Under the pieces are notes generated by a model, which saw nothing but the letters and a program-made list of their open reading frames with translations, was not told where the DNA came from and ran no database searches. A DNA stretch of 47,613 nt from positions 1-47,613 of the forward strand of contig NZ_JAFAND010000159.1 in the NCBI RefSeq assembly GCF_019232825.1, written 5' to 3'. This DNA is from Paludibacterium sp. GTDB lineage: Bacteria; Pseudomonadota; Gammaproteobacteria; Burkholderiales; Chromobacteriaceae. A program made the position numbers and the translations under genes. Shown in pieces: positions 15,481 through 23,629 of this stretch (within the stretch, counting starts at the first letter, position 1; each line of letters starts with the position of its first letter).

Positions 15481-16283
15481 GGGCGATCCTCGTAGGCCTG
15501 GCGCAGGGTCACGGGCTTGAGTTGGCGCTCGGCCAACGTGTCCAGAATGCGCGGGAGAACGTCGAGTATGACCGGCTGGCCATTCAAGTCACGTGCGGCG
15601 TTGCCGTCGTGCAGCAACAGGATATCTCCGGCACGGAGATGGCGGGCCAGTTTGGCGTAAACCGCCTTGGGATTTTTGTCCCGCGTATCATAACCTCGAC
15701 GTGTCCAGCTCGCAAGAAACAGCCCGGCGCGGTGCAGACAGGGGTCGAGGAAGGGATTGCGCAGCCCGGCGACGGCGCGGTAGAAGCGCGGGCGCTGCCC
15801 GGTCAGCGCTTCGAGCGTGGCTTGTCCTTCACCGATTTCGCGGCGCCAGCCGGCAAGGCCGCTGAACGCGGTGAAGGTGCGATGGCGCTGGCCGTGGTTT
15901 TCAATGGCGTGGCCTTCCTGCACCATCTGGCGGCACAGTTCGGGGTAGCGCGCCGCCTGCTCGCCGATGCAGAAGAAGGTGGCGCGCGCGCCGTAGCGGC
16001 GCAAGATGGCCAGCACTTGCGGCGTGACCTCGGGGTCGGGGCCGTCGTCGAGGGTGAGGGCGATTTCGCCGCGCGCGATGGCGGCGGCCGGCAGCCGCGT
16101 GAGATTGCGTCCCAGCAAGCGGCAACGCGGCAAGAGCCCCGCGCTGGCGATGACGGCGTGCAGCGCGATCAGCGCGCCGATAAGCCAGGGCCAGAGCGCC
16201 GGCCGGGCGACGAAGAGGCCGAGCGCCAGCAGGTGCAGCACCAGGCACAGCCGCAGGAAAGGACTCGGTTGCCAGCGTGTCAT
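15477..16283 (-). CDS. NodB-type polysaccharide deacetylase, membrane-anchored
   Basis: A 268-residue protein with two N-terminal membrane helices (about 8-26 and 30-48), then a NodB carbohydrate esterase 4 domain. Motif 1 is TLDDGPDPEVT (D79/D80, base and metal ligand) and motif 2 is HGQRH (metal ligands H130 and H134). LLLHDG carries the C-terminal catalytic His (H225). The usual RPPYG motif is changed to RAVAGLRNP, so the substrate may not be a normal polysaccharide. It lies inside the polyene operon with 4-bp overlaps on both sides. It may remove an acetyl or acyl group from a sugar or aryl head of the product on the periplasmic side; this role is inference. Confidence 0.82.
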   Translation of the reverse strand: MTRWQPSPFLRLCLVLHLLALGLFVARPALWPWLIGALIALHAVIASAGLLPRCRLLGRNLTRLPAAAIARGEIALTLDDGPDPEVTPQVLAILRRYGARATFFCIGEQAARYPELCRQMVQEGHAIENHGQRHRTFTAFSGLAGWRREIGEGQATLEALTGQRPRFYRAVAGLRNPFLDPCLHRAGLFLASWTRRGYDTRDKNPKAVYAKLARHLRAGDILLLHDGNAARDLNGQPVILDVLPRILDTLAERQLKPVTLRQAYEDRP

Positions 16284-16942
16284 GGCGATTGCTCCCAGGG
16301 GGCGTCACGCAACCAATCTTCCCACAGCGCGCGCCAAACCGGCCAGCTGTGATCGCCATCGACGCGATGAACGCGCGTGGGGGGGATGAGGCTGGCAAGC
16401 AGTTCCTGGCCGTGGATGAAGCGGTCGTTCCGCGCGAGTCCCAGCCAGACCGGTAGTGTGCGTTGGCCGGGATTTCCCTCGCGCCACAGCCAGTGCCACC
16501 AGCCGCGTTCGTCGGTGCGAGAAGCCGCGGGATCGCGCGCCCAGGCGTCAATCCCCGTCGCGGAAAGTTCGTTGAGGACGTCCGCCGTGCCGGGGTAGGG
16601 CGCGATCAGCTTGATGCCTGCCAGATGCGCCGCATGCTGGGCGGCGTAATGGAGCGCGTTGAAACCGCCTAGCGAGATGCCGGCGAGCCAGATATCGGCA
16701 TAGCCTTGCGCTTTGGCCGGCAGGATCACCTGGTCATGCAAATCCGGCGCCACCGTTTGTGCCATCACCTGCTGATAGCCGATGTCGGCGAGCACGATGT
16801 CGAGCGCGAGTCGCCGCGCACGCACGGCGGCGACGAACCCTTGCTCGATCAAGTCCTCCAGCCGCGCCTTGGCCGGCGGCAACAGCACCAACAGGCGCGG
16901 CGCGCGCTGACCGGGACTGGCGGCGTCATACAGGGTGCGCAT
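16280..16942 (-). CDS. Alpha/beta-hydrolase, possible thioesterase or esterase
   Basis: A 220-residue alpha/beta-hydrolase. The nucleophile elbow is GISLGG (GxSxGG), the acidic residue is probably in GLARNDRFI, and the catalytic His in DGDHSWPVW. No signal peptide is seen, so it is probably cytoplasmic. The start is set at ATG 16942, which overlaps the end of the exporter gene by 17 bp; an upstream ATG at 16972 is possible. In the cluster it could release or transfer the finished chain, as no classical thioesterase is present. Its exact reaction cannot be told from sequence. Confidence 0.78.
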   Translation of the reverse strand: MRTLYDAASPGQRAPRLLVLLPPAKARLEDLIEQGFVAAVRARRLALDIVLADIGYQQVMAQTVAPDLHDQVILPAKAQGYADIWLAGISLGGFNALHYAAQHAAHLAGIKLIAPYPGTADVLNELSATGIDAWARDPAASRTDERGWWHWLWREGNPGQRTLPVWLGLARNDRFIHGQELLASLIPPTRVHRVDGDHSWPVWRALWEDWLRDAPWEQSP

Positions 16943-19265
16943 GGGGACGGACTCGCGCCAGCATGGCGGCAAAGAGCAGGGCCAGGAACGCGCCGATGGC
17001 CACGGTGGAACCGATGTAGGACAGCACGGGCACGCTGGATGTGCCCAATAGGCCGAAACTCATGACGGTGGCCAGATTGGCGATGACGAGCGAGGTTTCC
17101 ATCTTGCGCGTGTCGCCGACGTCGTCGCTCACGAAAAACAGCGCGTAGTTGGAGCCGATGGCGACCACCAGCAGCAAGCCGACCAGATGCAGAATGGTCA
17201 GCGTGATGCCGGCGAGATGCAGCAGCGCCACGTCGCACAACACGGCGCAGACGAGCGGAAAGGCCACCACGCCCGCGCGCCGCGGTCCGCAGGCGATGGC
17301 AAGCAAGAGCAGGATCGCCAGACAGCCGAATCCGGAGAGGATCAGCGCCTCGTGGGTATAGCTGTCGAAGATGCCGGTGGTTTCTTCCAGTAAATCGATC
17401 ACGGTGACTTGACCGAGGCGGGCGGCGCCGAGTGCCGCGCGCACGCGGTCGAGGTCGATTTGATCGCCGTGCGCGCCTTCGCCGCTCGGGCGCAGCGGCA
17501 TCAGCACCAAGTAGCCGTCCGGCCGCTTGATCAGCATCGAGTCGAGCAGCATGCCGGAAGCGGTGCCGGCCAGCGCGGCGCGCGTCAGCGGCGCCTGTGC
17601 TCGCGCCGCGCGCAAGTCAGCCAGGAAGCCCTCAAGTTTGTCGGCCGACAGCGGCAAGCCGGCGACCGCCGTTTGCAGGTTTTGCCGCGCCGCGCGCTCG
17701 TCCGGCAGCGCCGATCGGCGCGCTGCCTGCATGGCGAGACTGGGCAGCAGCTGACTGGGCGCATGGAAGCCGCCGATCGTTTGCGCGCGCGCCAAGCGGG
17801 AGAGCACGGCATCGACCCGTTCCGAGGCGACGAGCGCGCTTTCCTGGTCCGGCGCGGTGAAGCTCGCCACGTAACGGGTGTCGTTGCCGCCGAGGTCGCC
17901 GCGCAGTTGCAGGTCGAGCTGGCTTTGCGCCTTGGTGATCGGGCTCAGCGCCGTCAGCGAATGGTTCCAGAGCGTGTCGCGGTTGACGACGACGAGCGCG
18001 GTGGCCAGCACGCCGGCGGCCGCGATCAGCCAGTAGAAGCGCGCGAGTCCGTCGAAAACGCGTTGCAACAGCGCGCCGAACCGGGTCAGGTTGCGCAGCC
18101 GGGCGCCGGCGGGAATCAGCCCCGGCAGCACGTAGCGCGTCACCAGCGCGGCGGCGACGAGGCCGCTGATCGAGTAGAGGCCCAACTGCGACAGGCCGGG
18201 GAAGCTCGAACTCAAGAGGGCGGCAAAACCGACGATGGAGGTCAGCACCCCCAGCCGGATGGTGCGCCAGAAACCGGAGGGATGCGCGCCGTCGCTACGT
18301 TGCATGAACAGGTAGATCGAGTAGTCGACCGCTTCGCCGATCAGCGTGGTGCCGAACCCCAGCGTCAAGCCATGAACATGGCCGAACGCCAGGCTCACCG
18401 CGGCGATGCCGGCGAGCGCCCCGGAGACGACCGGCACCAGGCCGAGCAGCAACAGCATGGGCGAGCGGTAGATCAAGAGCAGCAAGCAGACGACCAGCAC
18501 GGTGCCTACCGTGGCCAGGCGGGCGACCTCGCCCTGGATGGTGTCGCGGGAAGCCACCGACAGCACGCTGGTGCCGCTCATCACCAGCCGCGTGCCGGCC
18601 GAGCGGTTCGGCAGTGCGGAAAAGGCGGCGCGGATGCTGTCGAGCGCGCGCGCTTGCGCGTCGGTGTTGAGACCCGACTCGGCCAACTGCGCCATCAGCA
18701 CCGCGCGTTGGCCGTCGCGCGAGACCCAGACGCCGTTGTCGGTGCGCGGCGGCGTGTCGCCGCCGAATTGATCGATGATGCGCAGGGTTTCGCCCGTCGG
18801 ATCGCGCGGCAGCAGCGGTTTGATGGCGAGGCCGGCGTCGCCGGAGAGTTCGTCGATCATGTCCTGGATGGCTTGATGCATGCCCGCGGCGCCGAAGCGC
18901 GCCGGCGTAACCGCCGGACTCAGCAGGTAGCGGTTATCGAAGTAGTAGCGTTGGTCGCGCTCGCTGGTGGCGGCGTCGCCGTCTTGCACCGAGGCGAATT
19001 GCGGGTCGCGCGCGAGTTTGCCCGTCAATTGGCGCGACAGCCTGGCGCGCTCTTCGGCGCTGCCGCCCTCGATGCCGACGAGCACCAGGCGGGCGATGGC
19101 GCCGTCTCGCAGTTGATCGACCAGCATCTGCTGACGCACGCTGGGCGTTTTAGGCATAAAAGCCGACAGGTCGGCAATAAAGCGGGTCTGGGCGATCACC
19201 GCGATCGCGGCCAGCATGGCGGCCGCCCACAGGGCGAGAATGATCTTTTGCGGCAACGGCTTCAT
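16926..19265 (-). CDS. MMPL/RND-type lipid exporter
   Basis: A 779-residue inner-membrane transporter of the MMPL/RND class, with one N-terminal helix, a large periplasmic domain and a block of five or so helices, and then the same layout again. Helix 4 and 10 equivalents carry GFGTTLIGEAVDYSIYLFM and VVAIGSNYALFFVSDD, where the Asp residues relay protons. Such exporters sit in every well-studied aryl-polyene cluster and are thought to move the lipid-linked polyene across the inner membrane. It overlaps LolA upstream (ATGA) and the hydrolase downstream. The length matches cluster-associated MMPL proteins (about 770-800). Confidence 0.9.
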   Translation of the reverse strand: MKPLPQKIILALWAAAMLAAIAVIAQTRFIADLSAFMPKTPSVRQQMLVDQLRDGAIARLVLVGIEGGSAEERARLSRQLTGKLARDPQFASVQDGDAATSERDQRYYFDNRYLLSPAVTPARFGAAGMHQAIQDMIDELSGDAGLAIKPLLPRDPTGETLRIIDQFGGDTPPRTDNGVWVSRDGQRAVLMAQLAESGLNTDAQARALDSIRAAFSALPNRSAGTRLVMSGTSVLSVASRDTIQGEVARLATVGTVLVVCLLLLIYRSPMLLLLGLVPVVSGALAGIAAVSLAFGHVHGLTLGFGTTLIGEAVDYSIYLFMQRSDGAHPSGFWRTIRLGVLTSIVGFAALLSSSFPGLSQLGLYSISGLVAAALVTRYVLPGLIPAGARLRNLTRFGALLQRVFDGLARFYWLIAAAGVLATALVVVNRDTLWNHSLTALSPITKAQSQLDLQLRGDLGGNDTRYVASFTAPDQESALVASERVDAVLSRLARAQTIGGFHAPSQLLPSLAMQAARRSALPDERAARQNLQTAVAGLPLSADKLEGFLADLRAARAQAPLTRAALAGTASGMLLDSMLIKRPDGYLVLMPLRPSGEGAHGDQIDLDRVRAALGAARLGQVTVIDLLEETTGIFDSYTHEALILSGFGCLAILLLLAIACGPRRAGVVAFPLVCAVLCDVALLHLAGITLTILHLVGLLLVVAIGSNYALFFVSDDVGDTRKMETSLVIANLATVMSFGLLGTSSVPVLSYIGSTVAIGAFLALLFAAMLARVRPHAHPV

Positions 19266-19849
19266 CGCGCGGCGGTGCTGGTGATGGTCATGTCGGAACG
19301 GTCGCCGTCCGCTTGCAGGAAGGAGATGGTTTTGACCTGCGCGCGTGCGCCGCTGATGCGGATTTGGCTGATGATCTTTTGCATGCGCGCCTGCAGCGGC
19401 GTCAACGTCAATTGCCAGTTGCCGGCCGTGCCGTCCAGCGCGATGGCGTAGTAGCGCTCCAGCGCGCCGCGGTCTCCCGACAGGGTGGCGCGGATGCTTT
19501 CGACGAAGGCGGCCGCTTCCGGGCGGTCAGACAAGGAAACGGTCATTTTTCGACCATCGCTGCGCTCCAGCGTCAGCCGGTCGCCAACGAGCACAATCGC
19601 TTCCGGCTTGGGCTTCAGCGTGCGTTTTTCCAATCGGTCCGGCGCGGTGAACGACAGTTCGCCGGAAGATTCCAGCGGCTCCTTGAGTACGGCCAGCGTC
19701 TTTTTCTCGACGAAGGTGGCTTTGCCGGACGGTTGCTGGCTCAGCATCTGCATCAGGTCCGGCATGCCGAAGCTTGCGGCATGGGCGGCGGTCACGGCCA
19801 GCAGGAACAGCAGGCCGGCGAGCGGTTTGGCGACTCGGTGTGCATACAT
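19262..19849 (-). CDS. LolA-like outer membrane lipid carrier
   Basis: A 195-residue protein with a signal peptide (LAGLLFLLAVTAAHA, cut before ASFGMPD) and a LolA/VioE-like fold: FVEKKTLAVLKEPLESSGELSF, FTAPDRLEKRT and LTPLQARMQ. LolA homologues carry lipids or lipoproteins through the periplasm. In the cluster it should take the polyene lipid from the MMPL exporter to the outer membrane. The ATG at 19849 opens the signal peptide; the longer frame has an unlikely N-terminus. It lies between the LpxL-like acyltransferase (7-bp gap) and the exporter (ATGA overlap). Confidence 0.87.
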   Translation of the reverse strand: MYAHRVAKPLAGLLFLLAVTAAHAASFGMPDLMQMLSQQPSGKATFVEKKTLAVLKEPLESSGELSFTAPDRLEKRTLKPKPEAIVLVGDRLTLERSDGRKMTVSLSDRPEAAAFVESIRATLSGDRGALERYYAIALDGTAGNWQLTLTPLQARMQKIISQIRISGARAQVKTISFLQADGDRSDMTITSTAAR

Positions 19850-19856
19850 GGCGTTG

Positions 19857-20780
19857 TTAGCCTTCTTCCCAGAAATCGTAAAAATTGAACCAGTTGTAGG
19901 GGGCCGCGCGGCACTGGCGCTCCAGCGCCGCCACATAGCGCTCGAGCAGGTCGCGGATGGCTGCGTCGCGCATGTCGGCCGCCGCCGCGCCGCCTGCCGT
20001 CAACGCGTCGAAGTGCACATGGTAGCGATTGCCGCCTTGGTAGAGACCAGTCATGAAATAGACCGGACAGCCCAGCATGACCGCCATGCGGAACGGTCCG
20101 GTGGGAAAGCGCGCGGCGGCGCCCAGAAACGGCAGGCTGATGTACTGGTCCGGGCCGACGGCGCGGTCGGCCAGAATGCCGACCAACGCGCCCCCCTCCA
20201 GCCGGTCGCGCACGGCGAGCATGGCATCGAGCGAGCCCAGGGTGATGATGTTCTGCATGGCTGCCGGATTGATCACCGACAGGGCGCGGTGAATACGCTG
20301 CGCGTTTTCCGGATACATCGCCATAGAGACCGACAGCTCGGGGCGGTGGCGCGCCATGGCGCGCAACACCTCGAAACTGCCCAGATGCGCGCCGAACAGC
20401 AGCGCGCCGTGGCCGGCGCCGTGTTCGCGATGCAGGGTATCCGCGCCGTCAAGCGTGATATCGAAGTCGTCGAAGCGGTCTCGCAGCAGGTAGATCCGGT
20501 CGTGGATGGTGCTGGCGAACGCCAGGACATGGCGGTAGCGGTCGCGCCAGGTGACGGGTCGCGCCAGGCAGCGCGTCAGATAGGCTTGCGACGCGCGGCG
20601 GGCTTTGCCGCCGAAAAGGACGAAATACAGCGCGATGCCGAACAGCACCACGCGCGACAAGCGCCGGCCGAGCGCGAGCGACAGCGCGCACATGATGCCG
20701 AGCCAGGCCGCGCTGCCGCGCTCTCGCTGCTGCAGCCAGCTGGGCGCGTCGTCGCGCCCGCCAGCGCGTTGCCGGCTCAT
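19857..20780 (-). CDS. LpxL/HtrB-like lysophospholipid acyltransferase
   Basis: A 307-residue protein of the lipid A acyltransferase (LPLAT) type: a membrane segment near residues 40-58, the catalytic pair H132 and E137 in AHLGSFE, and LADRAVGPDQYISLPFLG, GCPVYFM and APYNWFNFYDFW. These are also typical of the cluster-encoded members (COG4261). It should transfer the ACP-bound polyene or a fatty acid to a lipid or sugar acceptor at the inner membrane. Its start overlaps the stop of the small dehydratase gene (ATGA). With the PlsC-like gene at 9141 the cluster can add two acyl chains. Confidence 0.87.
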   Translation of the reverse strand: MSRQRAGGRDDAPSWLQQRERGSAAWLGIMCALSLALGRRLSRVVLFGIALYFVLFGGKARRASQAYLTRCLARPVTWRDRYRHVLAFASTIHDRIYLLRDRFDDFDITLDGADTLHREHGAGHGALLFGAHLGSFEVLRAMARHRPELSVSMAMYPENAQRIHRALSVINPAAMQNIITLGSLDAMLAVRDRLEGGALVGILADRAVGPDQYISLPFLGAAARFPTGPFRMAVMLGCPVYFMTGLYQGGNRYHVHFDALTAGGAAAADMRDAAIRDLLERYVAALERQCRAAPYNWFNFYDFWEEG

Positions 20781-21073
20781 ACGGCGCTCTCCGGCAGCAG
20801 GAACTTGCCGTCGGCGACTTTGCGCGCACCCTCGCGAATGACGAAGCGGACAACGTCGCCCGACGGCTCGATGTCGAGCTGCAATGCCGCGCCGGGGCCT
20901 GCCGGGCAATGGAATTTTGCGACCGACAAGCCGATAGGGGCGATGCGGGTGGCTTCGACGATGGCCTGGTAGGCCAGGTCGAGCAGCACGACGCCCGGCA
21001 CGATCGGGCGGCCGGGGAAATGACCGGCGAAGGCCGGATGATCGGCCGGGATGGCGAGCGTGACGGTGATCAT
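20777..21073 (-). CDS. ApeI-like small hotdog dehydratase
   Basis: A 98-residue minimal hotdog protein with the FabZ-type active-site loop AGHFPGRPIVPGVVLLDLAYQ. The catalytic His is H18, and the usual Glu is replaced by Asp (D32). The length and motif match the small dehydratase of aryl-polyene clusters, ApeI, which was shown in E. coli to work with ApeP. It overlaps the AMP ligase upstream and the acyltransferase downstream by 4 bp each. It has no clear ribosome binding site of its own, consistent with coupled translation. Confidence 0.84.
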   Translation of the reverse strand: MITVTLAIPADHPAFAGHFPGRPIVPGVVLLDLAYQAIVEATRIAPIGLSVAKFHCPAGPGAALQLDIEPSGDVVRFVIREGARKVADGKFLLPESAV

Positions 21074-22422
21074 GGCCGCTTCCGCCCGCCAAGGTGCTGG
21101 TCGATCAGCGCCGAGAGCGTGCGCGCCAGGATCTTGCCGTTGCCGTCGCGCGGCAAGGCCGGTACGAACACGATGGGGCGGGGCAGGAAGACCGGATCGA
21201 GATGGGCGCGCAGCCCGGTCAGGATCGTCTTGCGATCGAGCGTCGGCGCCACGACGAAGGCGGCTAGGCGGCCGACGTCCGTGTCGGTGCCGCCCGGCGG
21301 CACGCAGAACACCGCGTCCTCGACGCCCGGGAGGGCGGCCAGCGTGGCGTTGAGGAAGCTCAGCGAGCTGCGCTTGCCGGCGACATTGACCATGTTGGCC
21401 TTGCGGTCGAGCAATCGGAATGTCGTGGGCGAGAGAAGCGCAATCATGTCGTTGAGCATCTGCGGCGTCGGGTAGGCCGGTCCATGTGCCCAGGTTTCCC
21501 CTTCGTGGGTCTCGAGCGTGGTGGCGCCGAGGCACTGCCAGACGTCGTCGCGGCAGGGGGCGCGCATGGCAAGCTGGCCGGTTTCGGTCGAGCCGTAGAT
21601 TTCGATCACCGGACAGCCCAGCCGGTGCTCGGCCTCGCGCGCGAGTTCGCGCGACAGCGGCGCCGTGGCCGACAGGATGGCGGCCACCGGCGGCAAGGCG
21701 ATATCGGCCTCCAATAGCTTGCGCAGATGAAACGGCGTGATGGCCAATAGGCGCGGCGCGGGGACCTCGGCGAGGCTGGCGGCGATATCGAGCGGGAAGA
21801 AGGGAATCTGCGCCGAGAGGCGGCCGCCGGCGAACAGCGGCAGCAGCACGCTCGCCTCCAGGCCATACATGTGGCGGATGGGCGAGGTGCCGACCACCGA
21901 ACAGGGCGCGCCGGCCGCGTGCCACAGCCGCTCGGCGCCGGCCAGAACGGCAAGCCGCAGCCGGCCGAAGGTTTTGTAGTGCGGGGTCGGCGTGCCGGTG
22001 GTGCCCGACGTGTAGACGCACGCCACGCGCTGGTCGAACGGGATCATCGGTATCGGCGTGCCTGCCGGCGCCGGCGGCGCCGCGACGGTGTCGACGCGGA
22101 AGTAAGGCAGGTGCGCGACCGGCGGCGCGTCCTGGTCGCCTAGGACCAACAGGTCGGTTTGTTCTGCGGCGACGGCGGCCAAATGCTCGGGCGCGGCCGA
22201 ATTGGGCAGCACCGTGAGACTGCCGCGCGCGATGGCGGCGAACAGCGAAACGGCGAACCAGTAGCGGTCATGGCACATATTGAGCACGCGCGCCCGTTCG
22301 GGCAGCGCGGCCGCCAGGGTCAGCACCGCGGCGTGAAATTGGCCGCGCGAGATCCATGCGCCATGGCGGTGGGCAAAGTTCGCGTCGGGGTCGATCTCGG
22401 AAAACAGGGGCAGCGAATTCAT
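21070..22422 (-). CDS. AMP-dependent acyl/aryl ligase (ApeH-like)
   Basis: A 450-residue ANL-superfamily adenylating enzyme: YTSGTTGTP (residues 137-145, ATP phosphate loop), YGSTETGQ (276-283), RLLDRKANMVNVAGKRSS, and the C-terminal NGKIL with catalytic K430. In aryl-polyene systems this enzyme activates an aromatic acid such as 4-hydroxybenzoate and loads it onto an ACP as the starter. It is the only starter-loading candidate here; no enzyme for making the aryl acid is in the window. The start is ATG 22422, 7 bp after the membrane protein gene. Confidence 0.88.
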   Translation of the reverse strand: MNSLPLFSEIDPDANFAHRHGAWISRGQFHAAVLTLAAALPERARVLNMCHDRYWFAVSLFAAIARGSLTVLPNSAAPEHLAAVAAEQTDLLVLGDQDAPPVAHLPYFRVDTVAAPPAPAGTPIPMIPFDQRVACVYTSGTTGTPTPHYKTFGRLRLAVLAGAERLWHAAGAPCSVVGTSPIRHMYGLEASVLLPLFAGGRLSAQIPFFPLDIAASLAEVPAPRLLAITPFHLRKLLEADIALPPVAAILSATAPLSRELAREAEHRLGCPVIEIYGSTETGQLAMRAPCRDDVWQCLGATTLETHEGETWAHGPAYPTPQMLNDMIALLSPTTFRLLDRKANMVNVAGKRSSLSFLNATLAALPGVEDAVFCVPPGGTDTDVGRLAAFVVAPTLDRKTILTGLRAHLDPVFLPRPIVFVPALPRDGNGKILARTLSALIDQHLGGRKRP

Positions 22423-22429
22423 CACGGCG

Positions 22430-23116
22430 TCATTCGGTGGGCTCGGTGGGCGCGCCCCACGTGCCGGTTGTCTTGCGCTGTTGCATGTACTGCCGGTACG
22501 AGCGGATGGTCTGGGCAATGTTGAAGTGCGGCCGGTCGGGCATTACGCGCAAGCGGATCAAGAACTCGCCGCCGAACATGACGCCGAGCGATACCGGTGT
22601 CAGCACCGTGGCGAAAAAGGCCCAGACGGGCAGCGGCGCCCAGCAGAACAAGGTGATGGAAACCAGCGCGCTGATGGCGAAATAGCTTGTCCAGGCGAGC
22701 GTGACGCGCCAGGTATAGTGCCGGTAGCGCGCGTCGAGCGGCTCGGCGATGGCGATCCGGGCGACGCGAGAGCACAGCGCGCCCTCGTGGCTCTTGAGTG
22801 TGCTGCCGAACAGCACGCCGAGCGATACCATGGCGCCGAGGTGCTGAACGAAGTAGAGCCAAGCCGCATGGCCGAGCAAGCGGTCGATATTCAGGGCGAT
22901 GGCGGCGAGCGCCGCGAGGCAGGCGGCGGTGGCCGCCCAGCGAAACGGCGAGCGCCAGCAGGCGGCGACGATGCCCGCCGCCAGCGGCAGCGAGCCGACG
23001 ACGACGGCCACGACCGGCGGGTGGGTGGAGGACGAGGCCACGTAGCTCAACAGCACGTAGAGGCCCAAAACACCCGCCAGCAGGGCGAAGGCGAGCGCGC
23101 GCCGCAACGGCGTCAT
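22430..23116 (-). CDS. Polyene-cluster membrane protein (COG4648 type)
   Basis: A 228-residue integral membrane protein with about 5-6 predicted helices: residues 7-28, 35-53, 58-75, 86-104, and two around 138-185. It ends in a basic soluble tail. It resembles the conserved membrane protein found beside ACP and AMP ligase in aryl-polyene clusters. The biochemical role of that family is not established; anchoring of the synthase at the membrane has been considered. It overlaps the ACP stop by 4 bp. Confidence 0.75.
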   Translation of the reverse strand: MTPLRRALAFALLAGVLGLYVLLSYVASSSTHPPVVAVVVGSLPLAAGIVAACWRSPFRWAATAACLAALAAIALNIDRLLGHAAWLYFVQHLGAMVSLGVLFGSTLKSHEGALCSRVARIAIAEPLDARYRHYTWRVTLAWTSYFAISALVSITLFCWAPLPVWAFFATVLTPVSLGVMFGGEFLIRLRVMPDRPHFNIAQTIRSYRQYMQQRKTTGTWGAPTEPTE

Positions 23117-23403
23117 TTGACGCGGCGCTCGCCGACGTAAGCCGTCAAGGCGCGCAGGGAGCCGAAGATATGCGCGTTGTCTTCGCTGTCGGCCTTCATT
23201 TGTACGCCGTATTGCTTCGAAACCACCAGCGCGATCTCCAGGATGTCGATGGAGTCGATGCCCAGCTTGTCGCCGTAAAGCGGCTCTTCCGGGACGATGG
23301 CCTCCGGCGCGATATCCAGGTTCAGTGCCGTCACGATCAAGGCGGCCATCTCTTTTTCGAGCGCCAGATCCGGGGTGGTTTGTGCGGTGGAGTGAAGTTC
23401 CAT
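23113..23403 (-). CDS. Acyl carrier protein, first gene of the polyene operon
   Basis: A 96-residue ACP with attachment serine S51 in KLGIDSIDILE. It opens the 13-gene minus-strand operon. The start is uncertain: ATG 23403 (MELHSTAQ) or ATG 23412 (MQIMELHS); neither has a strong ribosome binding site. It should accept the aryl starter from the AMP ligase and/or carry elongating chains. It differs clearly from the ACP at 10113. The gap to the divergent phosphatase gene (23413-23629) must hold the operon promoter, but no good -35/-10 pair is visible; overlapping hairpins occur at 23506-23531. Confidence 0.88.
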   Translation of the reverse strand: MELHSTAQTTPDLALEKEMAALIVTALNLDIAPEAIVPEEPLYGDKLGIDSIDILEIALVVSKQYGVQMKADSEDNAHIFGSLRALTAYVGERRVK

Positions 23404-23629
23404 GATTTGCATTTCGCGCCGATGATTTTGGATAAAACAGGTGTTAATAAAAATGTCCGGCAATCGCCAACGTCATCCACTTTTCGGTATGATCACGTTC
23501 CCTGACCGGCGCTGGCGCCGGATTTGTCCGGACACTGCCAAGTTCATTATTCTTGACAGAAAAGGGCAAAATTATAGCAAGAGGGGTGTCCGAAGGTACA
23601 GCGCGATATCGGATGAACAAGGAGTCGAA

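Noticed and set aside
16595-16605. Further REP copy (GTAGGGCGC)
   Set aside because: It lies inside the hydrolase gene and has no palindromic partner arm; chance match.
17409-19451. 680-codon plus-strand frame opposite the MMPL gene
   Set aside because: High-GC shadow: rich in Arg, Gln, His and Gly with no domain; the opposite strand encodes a clear transporter.
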